The position numbers and the translations under genes are program-made. From JAAXHB01 sp965214945 (GTDB lineage: Bacteria > Actinomycetota > Acidimicrobiia > Acidimicrobiales > Aldehydirespiratoraceae), in NCBI GenBank assembly GCA_965214945.1, contig OZ244029.1:1488001-1552000 (forward strand): a stretch of DNA of 64,000 nucleotides. Reading direction: 5' to 3'. This document shows positions 29,711-39,191 of the stretch, piece by piece. The notes under the pieces were generated by a model. The model was not told the origin of the DNA. It searched no databases and saw only the letters and a list, made by a program, of their open reading frames with translations. Position 1 is the stretch's first letter, and every line of letters begins with the position of its first letter.

Positions 29711-29832
29711 TGCGGTCGTCTGCAGTTCCCCGATCAGCGGCACCCCTCGGGATTTCTCCCCGAGCGGGCTAATGGCAAGCGGGCGGAGTTTTAGGTTTCC
29801 ATCTGCTGATCGGGGAACTGCACATGACCGCA
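29711..29832. repeat. 122-bp element with 30-bp near-perfect inverted repeats
   Basis: Arms 29711-29740 and 29803-29832 pair at 27 of 30 positions, including 18 consecutive pairs, around a 62-base centre that holds its own hairpin (CTCGGG with CCCGAG). It fills half of the 243-bp gap between mraZ and rsmH; no gene lies in the gap. It could be a folded mRNA leader controlling rsmH, or a small non-autonomous palindromic (MITE-like) insertion; no clear target duplication is seen. Confidence 0.85.
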
Positions 29833-29927
29833 GCCGTTGAGTTCCATCCGGCGGATCCGGTGCTGTCTGGCATTCGGGCCTGGCGATGCAAGCTCGAGTG
29901 GCTCTGCGCTGCTTGGCTGTCGAACGC

Positions 29928-30359
29928 CTATCCATCGCCGATGCCCCATCCGTGAGCTATGGCCTCGGCTAGTCGTTCGGTTCTCACAGACTCGGCCTCC
30001 GCCCAGCGATCGGGGTCCCAAACCTCCACCCGGGCCAAGACACCGATGATGACCACGCTTCGGCCCAGCCCCACGGCGTCGCGAAGGCGGTGCAGGATCC
30101 GCATTCGTCCTTGACCGTCGGGAACGACATGGTCGGCCTGCGCGGCGAAGCTGCGCAGCGCGTTCAGATCCACGCTTCCGTCGCGGACTTGGGCCTCGAG
30201 AGTGCGGGCCATCCGCTCGAATTCTTGGGTGGGCAGTATCGCCAGACACGAGTCGAGAGGCGTGATGAATGCCCCGTGGGCCAAGCGGCCACGGAAGCTC
30301 GACGGCAGTACTAGGCGACCTTTGGTATCGATCGTATGCCAGTGGCTTCCTACGAACAC
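29928..30359 (-). CDS. mraZ: Transcriptional regulator MraZ
   Basis: First gene of the dcw block, a ring-forming AbrB-like DNA-binding protein that represses its own operon. 143 residues with two MraZ domains: FVGSHWHTIDTKGRLVLPSSFR at the start and ADHVVPDGQGRMRI with LRDAVGLGRSVVIIGV in the second. GTG start at 30359. Upstream lies a matching operator of three 10-bp-spaced boxes, supporting autoregulation. Confidence 0.96.
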   Translation of the reverse strand: MFVGSHWHTIDTKGRLVLPSSFRGRLAHGAFITPLDSCLAILPTQEFERMARTLEAQVRDGSVDLNALRSFAAQADHVVPDGQGRMRILHRLRDAVGLGRSVVIIGVLARVEVWDPDRWAEAESVRTERLAEAIAHGWGIGDG

Positions 30360-30428
30360 GGTGGTTGCTCACCTTCTCCGCTCGCCTGCCTGCACCCGCT
30401 CTGAGATCTGGATCTGATGGAGAAGCGA

Positions 30429-30434
30429 CTATAC
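30429..30434 (-). promoter_or_regulatory. Candidate -10 element for mraZ
   Basis: TATAGT on the minus strand, about 70 bases before the mraZ start and just downstream of the MraZ operator boxes. No good TTGACA-like -35 is seen at 16-18 bases; the operator occupies that place. Confidence 0.45.
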
Positions 30435-30453
30435 CCCTCCAGACCATAGCGAG

Positions 30454-30480
30454 CCACTTTACCCCACTTTCACCCACCCG
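30454..30480 (-). promoter_or_regulatory. MraZ operator boxes
   Basis: On the minus strand GTGGGTGAAA, GTGGGGTAAA and GTGGC follow each other at exact 10-base spacing (GTGGG cores at 30474-30478 and 30464-30468, degenerate core at 30454-30458). Known MraZ proteins bind repeated TGGG-type direct repeats in their own promoter, so this is very probably its binding site. Confidence 0.8.
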
Positions 30481-30481
30481 G

Positions 30482-30699
30482 CAACTCTGTTAGCGCTAGA
30501 TTCTGAGTCCGTCATGATCGAGTGCCGCCGCCCGCCAGACAGATCTGTGCCAGATGCACAACAGCGACAGGCAGGGCCGAACAGCCAGTGATCTGCGGCT
30601 AGCTGTGACAACCGGGAACGTTGTCCCTGATTGGAGGGGACCGGCGGAGGAGCAGCGCCGTTTGGCACTTGAGGCCGCCGTCGGGCGCGCCGAGCGTTC
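30482..30699. other. Intergenic region without recognised features
   Basis: About 220 bases upstream of the mraZ operator and downstream of the lipoate-ligase-like gene. I see no convincing coding frame, RNA or strong hairpin in it. Confidence 0.5.
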
Positions 30700-31440
30700 C
30701 TAGAGCGGGTCGCTCGTCGGAAGCTGTCCGAGCTGGGCCAGCAATGCCGTCGTCACGGCGGCTGCTCCGACTGAGATCGCTGTGGATCGATTGGCCAGGA
30801 TGCGTCGCCCCTCGGCACGCTGCGACAAGCTCAGGTCAAGCATGTAGAACTCGTCGATGTCGTCACAGCACCATTCGCCGCTTGCACTGTCGCGGCCAAC
30901 TCGAGCCGTCGTCTGGATACGGATCCGGTGCCGGTTCCGGTTCTGGCTGATGCCCACCGCCTTGCGATTTGAAATGAGCACCTCTCCAGGCCCGATGCCG
31001 GCAAAGCAGACGAGTCGTCCCCACTTATCGGCCTGCAGCCCCGAGGTGTACACGACCGCAGCGTGATCGGTGACCGAGGTGAGCGCCGAAGCCCATACCT
31101 CCCCGGCCCAGTGGGCGGAGCGCGCCACGTCGTGATCCCACAGGGGGTCACCGGCCGGCACGAAGAAGTCGGCCCACACCTGACCGCCTGGCGAGATCAG
31201 CACCGCGCCGCCGCCGCTTCTACGTCGCACGATCTCGGCGTCGACATCCGCCGCGCGATCGCGATCGGCGCAGTCAGCGCTCTGCGCGCTTCCCAGCACA
31301 AGGGCTGGCCGGGTGACCGAGTGGAGACGGATCCAGCGTGAGGAGGCCGCGGGCTCTTCAAGGTTGAGCAAGCGCGATGCGGGGCCGCGGGCGTATTGCA
31401 GACCCCAGCTGCCGACTCTGCGTCGCTGTGTTGGGGTCAA
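30700..31440 (-). CDS. Lipoate-protein ligase / octanoyltransferase-like protein
   Basis: A 246-residue member of the biotin/lipoyl ligase (LplA/LipM) fold. RRSGGGAV (73-80) is the lipoyl-binding motif and Lys160 in NRKAVGISQNR is the catalytic lysine position; a preceding Cys145 occurs in some octanoyltransferases. It lacks the C-terminal domain of full LplA. It could attach lipoate or move octanoyl groups, and the choice is not decidable here. The proposed TTG start at 31440 falls inside the 36-bp tandem-repeat array, so the start is uncertain. Confidence 0.8.
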   Translation of the reverse strand: MTPTQRRRVGSWGLQYARGPASRLLNLEEPAASSRWIRLHSVTRPALVLGSAQSADCADRDRAADVDAEIVRRRSGGGAVLISPGGQVWADFFVPAGDPLWDHDVARSAHWAGEVWASALTSVTDHAAVVYTSGLQADKWGRLVCFAGIGPGEVLISNRKAVGISQNRNRHRIRIQTTARVGRDSASGEWCCDDIDEFYMLDLSLSQRAEGRRILANRSTAISVGAAAVTTALLAQLGQLPTSDPL

Positions 31441-31509
31441 GCGCTACCGCCGACTATGCATCGCTAGGTGGGGTCAAGCGCTGCGCTGACTATGCATCGC
31501 TAGGTGGGG

Positions 31510-31526
<17 letters not shown>
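31434..31526. repeat. 36/37-bp tandem repeat array at the HNH gene 3' end
   Basis: Copies at 31434-31470 (37 bp), 31471-31506 (36 bp) and a 20-bp partial copy at 31507-31526; a more degenerate copy seems to precede at about 31414-31433. Each full unit, read on the minus strand, contains the last codons and TGA stop of the HNH gene. The 36-bp period keeps a second stop in frame. The array also spans the proposed start of the lipoate-ligase-like gene. Confidence 0.9.
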
Positions 31527-32022
<496 letters not shown>

Positions 32023-32100
32023 CGCTGCAGACTAGCGGTGAGAGCCAACCCCACTCGCCGGGGTGGCTGAGATCATCGGCAGCGCCCCATAAGCAGTCAC

Positions 32101-32373
32101 TCAGAACTTCATGCGCTGCCGTCTGCACCATTCCAGCCATGCGATGACATCGCCGGGAGCAGGAGCCCTTTCAGGATCGCCGTACATTGCCTCGGCTCGG
32201 AACCGCAACAGCTCAGGCGTCGGCAAGGGTAGGAACGGGGGTCGCCGCCACCAGCCGGCTGCCGCGAACCTGCACATCTGCATGACGGCGGTCGCCCACA
32301 AACCTGGCCTGCGAAACAGCGCCGCAGCAGCAGCGAGCGCAAAACGTGCCGAAGTCACCGGCGTCATATTCAC
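32101..32373 (-). CDS. Small hypothetical protein
   Basis: A 90-residue protein with a helical, partly hydrophobic N-terminal half (ARFALAAAAALFRRPGLW) and a Pro-rich middle, then an acidic/aromatic tail with PGDVIAWLEWCRRQR. I do not know the family, but the composition and codon use look genuinely coding and it resembles small uncharacterised proteins seen in other actinobacteria. Start at 32373 or the ATG six bases downstream. Confidence 0.65.
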   Translation of the reverse strand: MNMTPVTSARFALAAAAALFRRPGLWATAVMQMCRFAAAGWWRRPPFLPLPTPELLRFRAEAMYGDPERAPAPGDVIAWLEWCRRQRMKF

Positions 32374-32476
32374 ACAATGCCATCAGACTTCCGCTTTGCG
32401 GCACGCCAGCCGCGCCCGCACTCAGTGCCGATCTCAAGCTCTCCGCCTGTCGGTGCGACACTAAACTTAATGGGCC

Positions 32477-33478
32477 ATGGGCCCGCCCCACGCAGCACGC
32501 TCCGAGCATCCTCCGAGACGCTTCACCGAACAGTTCGCGCTGATCCGCGACAACATCGGCCAAGCCGTCAAGGGCAAGCCCGAGGCGATCGCTCTGCTCA
32601 TCTTAGCGCTGGTCTGCGACGGACATGTGCTAGTGGAGGACGTGCCGGGCGTCGGCAAGACCACTCTGGGCAAAGCTCTGGCGCGCAGCGTCGATCTGAC
32701 TTTTGGTCGCATCCAGTTCACACCCGATCTCTTACCGGCAGACCTCACCGGCACATCGGTGTACAACCGCGCCACCGGTGATTTCGAGTTCCGGCCCGGG
32801 CCGGTTTTCTCCAACATCGTGCTCGCAGATGAGATCAACCGGGCATCGCCGAAGACGCAATCTGCTCTGCTGGAAGCGATGGGCGAGTCGCAGGTGACTC
32901 AAGGCGGCGTCACACGGCGGCTGAAGTCGCCCTTCACGGTGATCGCTACCCAAAACCCGATAGAGCACGAAGGCACTTATCCGCTGCCCGAGAGCCAGCT
33001 GGACAGGTTCTTGATGCGCTTCGCGGTCGGCTACCCTGACAGGGCCGCCGAGGAAGAAATCCTTCACACACGACGGTCCCAGGATCCGGTCGACTCGATC
33101 GAGCCGGTTGCCGATGTGTCGGACGTGCTCGCAATGTCAGCGTTCGTCGACAACGTGCACGTATCGCCGATGCTGAGGAAGTACCTATTGGACATCGCCG
33201 AGGCCACGCGGCGCCATCCCGACCTGGCTCTTGGCATATCGCCTCGAGGGGTTCTGGCCGTTCTGCGAATGGCCCGAGCTCGGGCGGCGTCGCTGGGCCG
33301 GGCCTTCGTGATGCCCGACGACGTGAAGTCGCTGTCGCCGGTGATGGTCCCCCATCGGCTTGTGTCTACGCCGGAGGCCCGCATGAAGGGTCTGCGCCCG
33401 GCTGACGCCGTTGCTGAGATACTCGCATCGGTGCCAGTGCCCGGCAACCCGCGCCGCCGCGGACGCCGAAGGCCGTGA
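32477..33478 (+). CDS. MoxR-family AAA ATPase
   Basis: A 333-residue chaperone-like ATPase. Walker A is DVPGVGKTT (about 55-63), Walker B is VLADEINRA, followed by SALLEAMGE and the sensor TQNPIEHEGTYPLPE. MoxR proteins work with a DUF58 protein and a transglutaminase/VWA partner in maturation or stress response, and here those two genes follow directly. ATG at 32477. Confidence 0.95.
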   Translation: MGPPHAARSEHPPRRFTEQFALIRDNIGQAVKGKPEAIALLILALVCDGHVLVEDVPGVGKTTLGKALARSVDLTFGRIQFTPDLLPADLTGTSVYNRATGDFEFRPGPVFSNIVLADEINRASPKTQSALLEAMGESQVTQGGVTRRLKSPFTVIATQNPIEHEGTYPLPESQLDRFLMRFAVGYPDRAAEEEILHTRRSQDPVDSIEPVADVSDVLAMSAFVDNVHVSPMLRKYLLDIAEATRRHPDLALGISPRGVLAVLRMARARAASLGRAFVMPDDVKSLSPVMVPHRLVSTPEARMKGLRPADAVAEILASVPVPGNPRRRGRRRP

Positions 33479-33479
33479 G

Positions 33480-34709
33480 ATGCCGACGGTCGCCGGGTGG
33501 CAGCTGCTGATCATCAGCTTGGCCGCGTTCGCCGCAGGGCGGGCGTTCGGCCTGCTGGAGATGTACGCGGTCGGGGCGACCGGCGCGGCCGCTGTCACCG
33601 CCGCCCTGGCCGCGCGGGCGCTTCACCCGTCTCGGCTCGTGGTGCGGCGCACTAGGTCGGTGATGTTGCTCGCAGCGGGCTCACAGGCGGTCGTGTCTTT
33701 GGAGATCGCCAACCGCTCCCGCCTCCGATCTCCCTCGGTGGTGCTGCGCGACAGGATTGCCGGGCCCCACGGCGCCATCGAGACGCGCCTTGAGGTGGCA
33801 CCGATGGCCGGGCGTTCGTCGGCCTCGCGATCGGCGCCACCGGTCAGTGGTCGTTACACAGTGACCGCAGAACGCCGCGGCGTTCTCCAGATCGGGCCGA
33901 TCCGGCTCGACGACCAGGATCCCCTGGGATTGGCGCGTCGCTCCCGCCAGCTGGACGTGAGGAGCCGTGTGATTGTTCATCCGCCGCTGGAGGATCTGAG
34001 CTTTGCGACAGCGCCCAGAGGCGACGACCCGATGAGCGGAGAGCAGATGCACTGGACCCTCAGGCAGACCGCGGATGACTTCGACACACTCCGCGGTTAC
34101 GTGAGTGGTGACGATCCACGCCACATCCACTGGCCCTCCACAGCGCGCCTCGACGAGCTGATGGTGCGCCAATACCGCCCGGCGCTGCAGGGCCAAGTCA
34201 TAGTAGTGCTGGACACCCGCCCACCAGGCGATGCCGAGGCCGCGCAGGATTGCACTACATCTGTCGCCGCATCAGTGGTGCTGGCATCGCTGACCGCCGG
34301 CGACCAGGCCCGAATCATCACCACCGATGGGCGGGTCACACCGACGCTGCACAGCCTCTCGGACATGCCGACAGCGCTGGAGTTCTGTGCCGCGCTGTCC
34401 GGGGGCGGCGAGTACGCCGCCGACACCGTGTCGAAGGTGGCGGGAGTCCGTTCAATGGTTGTGGCTGTCACCGCGTCGCCCGACACCGCGGACCGCCCCG
34501 CAGCCAGGCACCACCTGATGCGCACTCTGGGGGCCTCATTGCTGATCAGCTGCGACGCGGCGCGCTGGAACGCCCCGGCGGCGGCGCAATCCTCGGTAGC
34601 GGCCGGAGACTGGCTGCATCTGACGGGTGCTGGCCAGTTGCGTGACCTCTGGGCCGCAACGCGCCGCGGCGGCTGCCACAGCCGCCGCGGCGCGAGCGTC
34701 AGCGCGTGA
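33480..34709 (+). CDS. DUF58-domain protein
   Basis: A 409-residue protein with two N-terminal membrane helices (about residues 5-45), a beta-rich middle, and the DUF58 signature LRGYVSGDDPRHIHWPSTAR followed by a VWA-like fold (VIVVLDTRPPGD). The ATG is one base past the moxR stop. It is the usual partner of MoxR and of the transglutaminase encoded next. Confidence 0.93.
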   Translation: MPTVAGWQLLIISLAAFAAGRAFGLLEMYAVGATGAAAVTAALAARALHPSRLVVRRTRSVMLLAAGSQAVVSLEIANRSRLRSPSVVLRDRIAGPHGAIETRLEVAPMAGRSSASRSAPPVSGRYTVTAERRGVLQIGPIRLDDQDPLGLARRSRQLDVRSRVIVHPPLEDLSFATAPRGDDPMSGEQMHWTLRQTADDFDTLRGYVSGDDPRHIHWPSTARLDELMVRQYRPALQGQVIVVLDTRPPGDAEAAQDCTTSVAASVVLASLTAGDQARIITTDGRVTPTLHSLSDMPTALEFCAALSGGGEYAADTVSKVAGVRSMVVAVTASPDTADRPAARHHLMRTLGASLLISCDAARWNAPAAAQSSVAAGDWLHLTGAGQLRDLWAATRRGGCHSRRGASVSA

Positions 34710-37123
34710 GCTTCCCAGGGGTTAAAGCGCTGGCGGAATCGACTGCCGAATCGCGATCCCGTGTCGTCGCCGGTGTTGTGGAGGCGACGTGCGAGGTGTC
34801 ATTGGTCTTGCTCAGTGCGGTGGCGGCGGCCACCACGGTGAGGCTCTTCACCGACGACGCCTATTTGGTGGAACTGCTAGCTCTGACGGCCGCGTCGCAC
34901 CTGGTGGCGGCGTCACTGCGGCGCATCGGGGCGAAAGCGGTCAGCTCCGCCGTACTGAGCGCCGCCTGCTTCGTGATCGCCGCCACCAGGTGGCGCTATG
35001 GCGAGACCGCTGCTTGGCATGTGCTTCCCACATCGGAGACACTCAGCAGCGTTAGAGCCGATCTGAGCGAGGCTTGGATGGCGCTCGACAGCGGCCAGGC
35101 GCCCGTGGAGCCCACCTCGGGCCTCGTGCTTGTGACCGCAGCTGTCTTCTGGGCGGGGGCATTCATATCTGACGGCTTGGCATTTCGGCTGGGTTCGCCT
35201 GCCGGAGCGTTGGCCGTTGCGTCCGGCGTGTTCATCGGAACCGCGGCGCTGGGCAGCGCTGACGGCTCGCTGCGACACACGGCCGCTTTCTGCGCGGCCG
35301 CCGCTCTGGTGTTGACAGTTCTGCGCATGCGCGCTCGCAGCGTTTCCAACTGGGCCGAGGCGAGACCCGGTCAGGGCTTGCGTGCTGCAGGGCTGTCGGG
35401 AGGGCTGTCGGCGGGTTTGGCCGTGGTCGCCGGCGTGCTGATCGCGCCCACGCTTCCGGGCGCGCAGGAGCCGCCGTGGTTGGATCTGCAAGAACTGGAA
35501 GTGCGTGCCAGCACGCGGAGGGTGCTGAGCCCGCTGGTGCAGGTGCAGAGCCGTCTGGTCTCCCAGAGCGAGCAGGAGATGTTCACCGTGACCGTGCCCC
35601 AGGGCGCCCGCCAGTACTGGAGACTGATGTCGCTGGACTCTTTCGACGGGTCTGAGTGGAGCACCAAATCCAGATTCCGTGACGTCGGCAGAACTCTGCC
35701 GACAACCGTGCCCAAGCCGATTCAGGGGGCGTCCCTGAGGCAGACGGTCACGATAAGCGCTTTGAGCAACATCTATCTGCCAGCCGCGTACGAAGTGCGC
35801 AGAGTGGTCGACGACGGCGGACAAACCCTCGAGTACGAGGTCGCCTCGGGCGCTTTGGTGCTCTCCGACGGAGATCTGAGCACCGCCTCAGCGGCGCCGC
35901 AGCAAGCCTTCACCTACACGGTGGAGTCGGCAGGCCCCGATATCTCAGGCCGGACTGAACTCGAGGGACCGCCGGCTCTCTCGGTCTCGGGGGCATTCCT
36001 GGCTCACAACACGTCACTGCCGGACGACTTCCCCGAATCCGTTCGAACAGAGGCTCAGTTGGTGACCGCCGGAGCGGGCTCCGATTACGAGCGAGCCCTG
36101 CTGCTACAGGACTACTTCTGGCTCGGCAACCGATTCACCTACGACACCGGTGTGGCATCAGGGCACGGAGCCGACAGCTTGGAAAGCTTCCTGTTCGACG
36201 TGCGAGCAGGCTATTGCGAGCAATTCGCAGCCTCTTACGCAGCAATGGCCCGCAGCGTAGGGCTGCCCGCCCGGGTGGCGGTCGGGTTCACATGGGGCGA
36301 ATGGGACGCAGAACGCGGCGTGTACGCCGTGCGGGGAAAGCACGCCCACGCCTGGCCGGAAGTGTTTCTCAGCTCAGCTGGATGGGTTCGCTTTGAGCCG
36401 ACTCCCGGCCGGGGCGGGCCCGACGACTTCGCGGTCACTGGGCGCGTGGCAGCCCAAGCTGGTGACGTCGGGCAGACCGAGCGCCTCTCGGGCACATCAC
36501 GAAGCGACGAGAGCGCCGGAATGGGAACCCGACAACCCCAAGCTTTGGCACCGACAACCACGGTCGCAATAATCCCAGGTGGCGGAGATGCGTCGGACGG
36601 TGTACACGTTTTGAACGGAGCGCTTCTCGCGGCGGGAATCGCGGCGGCAGCCGGCCTGTACGCCGTCACAGTGCCAACACTTCGATATCTGAAGCGCAGG
36701 CGGCTGTCAGCGCGAGCGCTCGGTTGCCCGGAGCGCCGCATCAAGCTCGCCTGGGATGATGCCGTTGCCTCACTGGATCTGCTGGGCTTCGCGCCGCGCT
36801 CTTCTGAGACTCCCTCGGAGCTGGCGCGCCGCGTAGCTTCAACGCGCCCTGACGTCACTGAGCCGCCGACCGGCTTCGCGGCGACTCCTCCGCCCGCAAC
36901 GGGGCGTAGGCAGCCGCCGACACTGCCCGATGGATCGTTGGAGACTTTGGCTCAGACCGCGGCTCTCGGGTGCTTTGCACCATCCAGTGCCGTGTCCGCC
37001 GACTGGGCGCGACGAGCGGAACTAGCCTCAGCGGCGATCGTCTCAGCGTGTCGCCAGCAGATTCCGGTGATGCGGCGAGCTGCCGCTGCGCTGGACCCCC
37101 GCCCACTGTTCAGCAGCGAATGA
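34706..37123 (+). CDS. TgpA-like membrane transglutaminase
   Basis: An 805-residue protein: about six membrane helices in the first 260 residues, an extracytoplasmic transglutaminase-like domain, and one further helix near residue 640 before a cytoplasmic tail. Catalytic residues are Cys504 (AGYCEQFAA) and His548 (KHAHAWPEVF), with the third acid just after. GTG start overlaps the DUF58 stop by four bases. The substrate is unknown; in other bacteria such proteins affect the envelope. Confidence 0.93.
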   Translation: MSFPGVKALAESTAESRSRVVAGVVEATCEVSLVLLSAVAAATTVRLFTDDAYLVELLALTAASHLVAASLRRIGAKAVSSAVLSAACFVIAATRWRYGETAAWHVLPTSETLSSVRADLSEAWMALDSGQAPVEPTSGLVLVTAAVFWAGAFISDGLAFRLGSPAGALAVASGVFIGTAALGSADGSLRHTAAFCAAAALVLTVLRMRARSVSNWAEARPGQGLRAAGLSGGLSAGLAVVAGVLIAPTLPGAQEPPWLDLQELEVRASTRRVLSPLVQVQSRLVSQSEQEMFTVTVPQGARQYWRLMSLDSFDGSEWSTKSRFRDVGRTLPTTVPKPIQGASLRQTVTISALSNIYLPAAYEVRRVVDDGGQTLEYEVASGALVLSDGDLSTASAAPQQAFTYTVESAGPDISGRTELEGPPALSVSGAFLAHNTSLPDDFPESVRTEAQLVTAGAGSDYERALLLQDYFWLGNRFTYDTGVASGHGADSLESFLFDVRAGYCEQFAASYAAMARSVGLPARVAVGFTWGEWDAERGVYAVRGKHAHAWPEVFLSSAGWVRFEPTPGRGGPDDFAVTGRVAAQAGDVGQTERLSGTSRSDESAGMGTRQPQALAPTTTVAIIPGGGDASDGVHVLNGALLAAGIAAAAGLYAVTVPTLRYLKRRRLSARALGCPERRIKLAWDDAVASLDLLGFAPRSSETPSELARRVASTRPDVTEPPTGFAATPPPATGRRQPPTLPDGSLETLAQTAALGCFAPSSAVSADWARRAELASAAIVSACRQQIPVMRRAAAALDPRPLFSSE

Positions 37124-37135
37124 CCTCGCGGCAGC

Positions 37136-37150
37136 GCCGGCACCGCCGGC
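37136..37150. terminator. Hairpin between convergent genes
   Basis: GCCGGC-ACC-GCCGGC, a 6-bp stem, lies in the 49-bp gap between the transglutaminase stop and the DUF3040 stop. There is no T-tract; it may help end both transcripts. Confidence 0.35.
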
Positions 37151-37172
37151 CGCTCTCGTTCGGAAGGCTGGG

Positions 37173-37559
37173 TTACTTGTCGGAGCGGCCGTCACGCTCG
37201 AACCGCTGCCGCATCCGCTCGCCAGCTCCTCCGACCACACCCCTCAGCCCGCCCGTGCGCATCGACTGTGTCACCTGCCCGAGGCCGGCTTTCCCAAGCT
37301 TACGGGCGTTGCGCTCAAGGAAGAGTAGCGATCCGAGCATCACCAGAAACCCTGCAAACGACAGCAGGTATGAGATCGCGAGCATCCCGACCATGATCAC
37401 CACGCCGACTGCCAGTCCCAGCGCGGCCCACTTGATATTGCGCAGAGAATGCGTGTACACGGTTGTCTCAGCCACCTCGCGAGCTAGCTCCGGGTCGTCC
37501 TCATAGAGGTGCGACTCGATTTCGCTAAGGATTCGCTGCTCGTCCTCGGACAGCGGCAC
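37173..37559 (-). CDS. DUF3040 membrane protein
   Basis: A 128-residue protein starting VPLSEDEQRILSEIE, the family N-terminus, with one or two membrane helices (about residues 48-92) and a basic tail. GTG at 37559 is chosen because GGAGG lies eight bases upstream and mycobacterial relatives start at this point. The function is unknown; the family is specific to actinobacteria. Confidence 0.88.
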   Translation of the reverse strand: MPLSEDEQRILSEIESHLYEDDPELAREVAETTVYTHSLRNIKWAALGLAVGVVIMVGMLAISYLLSFAGFLVMLGSLLFLERNARKLGKAGLGQVTQSMRTGGLRGVVGGAGERMRQRFERDGRSDK

Positions 37560-37669
37560 GCCCATCACCTCCAAGCTGACCAGAACCGTGGTCTCATGGG
37601 ACGCTCTTAGTCTAGGGGGAACTTGCTGTGTCTGAGACCTAGCCGGAGGCGGATCGATCGTGCATCCGA

Positions 37670-37700
37670 CGGATCGCGTCATTTCTTCGGATCGCGTCAT
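37670..37700. repeat. 13-bp direct repeat at the dinB stop codon
   Basis: CGGATCGCGTCAT occurs at 37670-37682 and 37688-37700, period 18. The right copy contains the TGA stop of dinB (37697-37699); the left copy places a second TGA in the same frame 18 bases later. Confidence 0.8.
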
Positions 37701-39034
37701 GTCTCGTAAGGCCCCCAGACTTCGGGATTCTCGCTGCCGGGCCGCATTAAGCGGTCGGGTCTGACAAGGGCGGCGGGGCCAATGGCTGTCGCGCCGAAAC
37801 GGTCGCGTATCTTGTCCATCACCTGCTCGGCAGCCTGCGTCCGGGCTTGTCGGGCTCGCGCTCGCTCGTTCCGCGCCAGTTCCTTCTCGCCGCCTAATTC
37901 CAGGCAGAGCTGAGCCGACTCAGCATCGGCTGAACGCGACAGGCCTGAGCCGCTGACCCCAAGTAGGCGCACACCGGCGCGCAGATCCACATCGGCGAGC
38001 ATGCTGAGTGCCGCCTCCGCGACGTCGCGTGAGCAGCTTGAGGGGTTGCGCAAGGTCGACGACCTGGTGATTGTGGTGAAATCGCCGTAGCGGACCTTCA
38101 AGGTGATCGTGCGCGCCCGCAGGCCAGCGACACGCATCCGGCGGGCTGCCGCGTCCGCCAAGCGAGCTGCTTCGATGTCGAGTTCGGCGCGGCCGCTGAT
38201 ATCGCGCGAGAAGGTGCGCTCATGTCCGAACGAGCGCGGCCGGCGAAAGGTAACCACCGGACGGTCGTCAAGGCCCCGCGCCAATGCCCGCAGATGCCGC
38301 CCCAGCGTCGGGCCGAGGGTACCGACAGCGGTCGCGGAGGACAGAGCCGCGAGCTCGCCGACAGTCTCGACGCCGACAGCGGCTAGGCGGCCGGCAGTGG
38401 CGCGTCCGACGCCCCAAAGAGCGCTCACCGGCAGCGGGTGCAAGAAGTCGAGCTCGCTGCCGGCTTCCACCACGTGCACACCTGATCCAAAAACCGGTCC
38501 CGACGGCGAGGGTCGGGGCTTGGCTCGCTCCGTCGCTAGCTTCGCGATCAGTTTGCAAGACGCAACGCCAATCGAGCAGGTGAGCCGCTCGTGTTCCAGG
38601 ACGGCAGAGCGAATCCGCGCAGCGATCTCCGGCGCGGATCCCGACAATCGGGCCACGCCCCGCACGTCGCAGAAGGCCTCGTCCATCGACAGGGGCTCGA
38701 CCAGCGGCGTGACGTCGCGCAATATGTCCATGACCCGAGCCGATACTTCGGTGTAGTGGCTGTGATCACCGGGCAAGAACACGGCCTGAGGACAGAGTTG
38801 ACGGGCTCGGGCCGACGGCATCGCGGAGCGTACCCCGAAGGCTCGGGCCTCGTAACTGGCCGCGGCCACCACGCCGCGGCGCCCGGTCCCGCCCACCATG
38901 ACCGGCTTGCCGCGCAGTTCGGGACGGCGTAAGATTTCAACGGAGGCGTAAAAGGCGTCCATGTCCATGTGAAGGAAGCCGGCGACGCCGTCCGGAGGCG
39001 GCCCGGTCGTGACACGCGGTGCCGCTTCTGCCAT
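37697..39034 (-). CDS. dinB: DNA polymerase IV (Y-family)
   Basis: A translesion polymerase, 445 residues. MDMDAFYASVE (Asp24, Asp26 region) and SMDEAF (Asp118, Glu119) form the two-metal site, and helix-hairpin-helix and little-finger domains follow (WGVGRATAGRLAAVGV, then RERTFSRDIS-like). ATG at 39034 gives the standard N-terminus; an open upstream extension to 39103 is not family-like. I found no actinobacterial LexA box upstream, so SOS control is not evident. Confidence 0.95.
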   Translation of the reverse strand: MAEAAPRVTTGPPPDGVAGFLHMDMDAFYASVEILRRPELRGKPVMVGGTGRRGVVAAASYEARAFGVRSAMPSARARQLCPQAVFLPGDHSHYTEVSARVMDILRDVTPLVEPLSMDEAFCDVRGVARLSGSAPEIAARIRSAVLEHERLTCSIGVASCKLIAKLATERAKPRPSPSGPVFGSGVHVVEAGSELDFLHPLPVSALWGVGRATAGRLAAVGVETVGELAALSSATAVGTLGPTLGRHLRALARGLDDRPVVTFRRPRSFGHERTFSRDISGRAELDIEAARLADAAARRMRVAGLRARTITLKVRYGDFTTITRSSTLRNPSSCSRDVAEAALSMLADVDLRAGVRLLGVSGSGLSRSADAESAQLCLELGGEKELARNERARARQARTQAAEQVMDKIRDRFGATAIGPAALVRPDRLMRPGSENPEVWGPYET

Positions 39035-39102
39035 GAGACAAGCATGCCATCGTGCTGCGACACCCGATGGGGCAGCGCTGACAGGCCGAAACGGGCCTCT
39101 CA

Positions 39103-39120
39103 TCGCGACTAGCTTCGCGA
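39103..39120. promoter_or_regulatory. TCGCGA-N6-TCGCGA dyad in a divergent promoter region
   Basis: The self-complementary hexamer TCGCGA occurs twice, six bases apart, in the 157-bp region between divergent dinB and the small membrane gene that heads the two-component operon. It is symmetric and so operator-like, but could be chance. Confidence 0.35.
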
Positions 39121-39191
39121 CCCGGCGGACCTAGCGGTCTGGGATGGCCCTCCATCCGAACCGGCCCCAAGCAGCGACTAGTCTGACCAGC

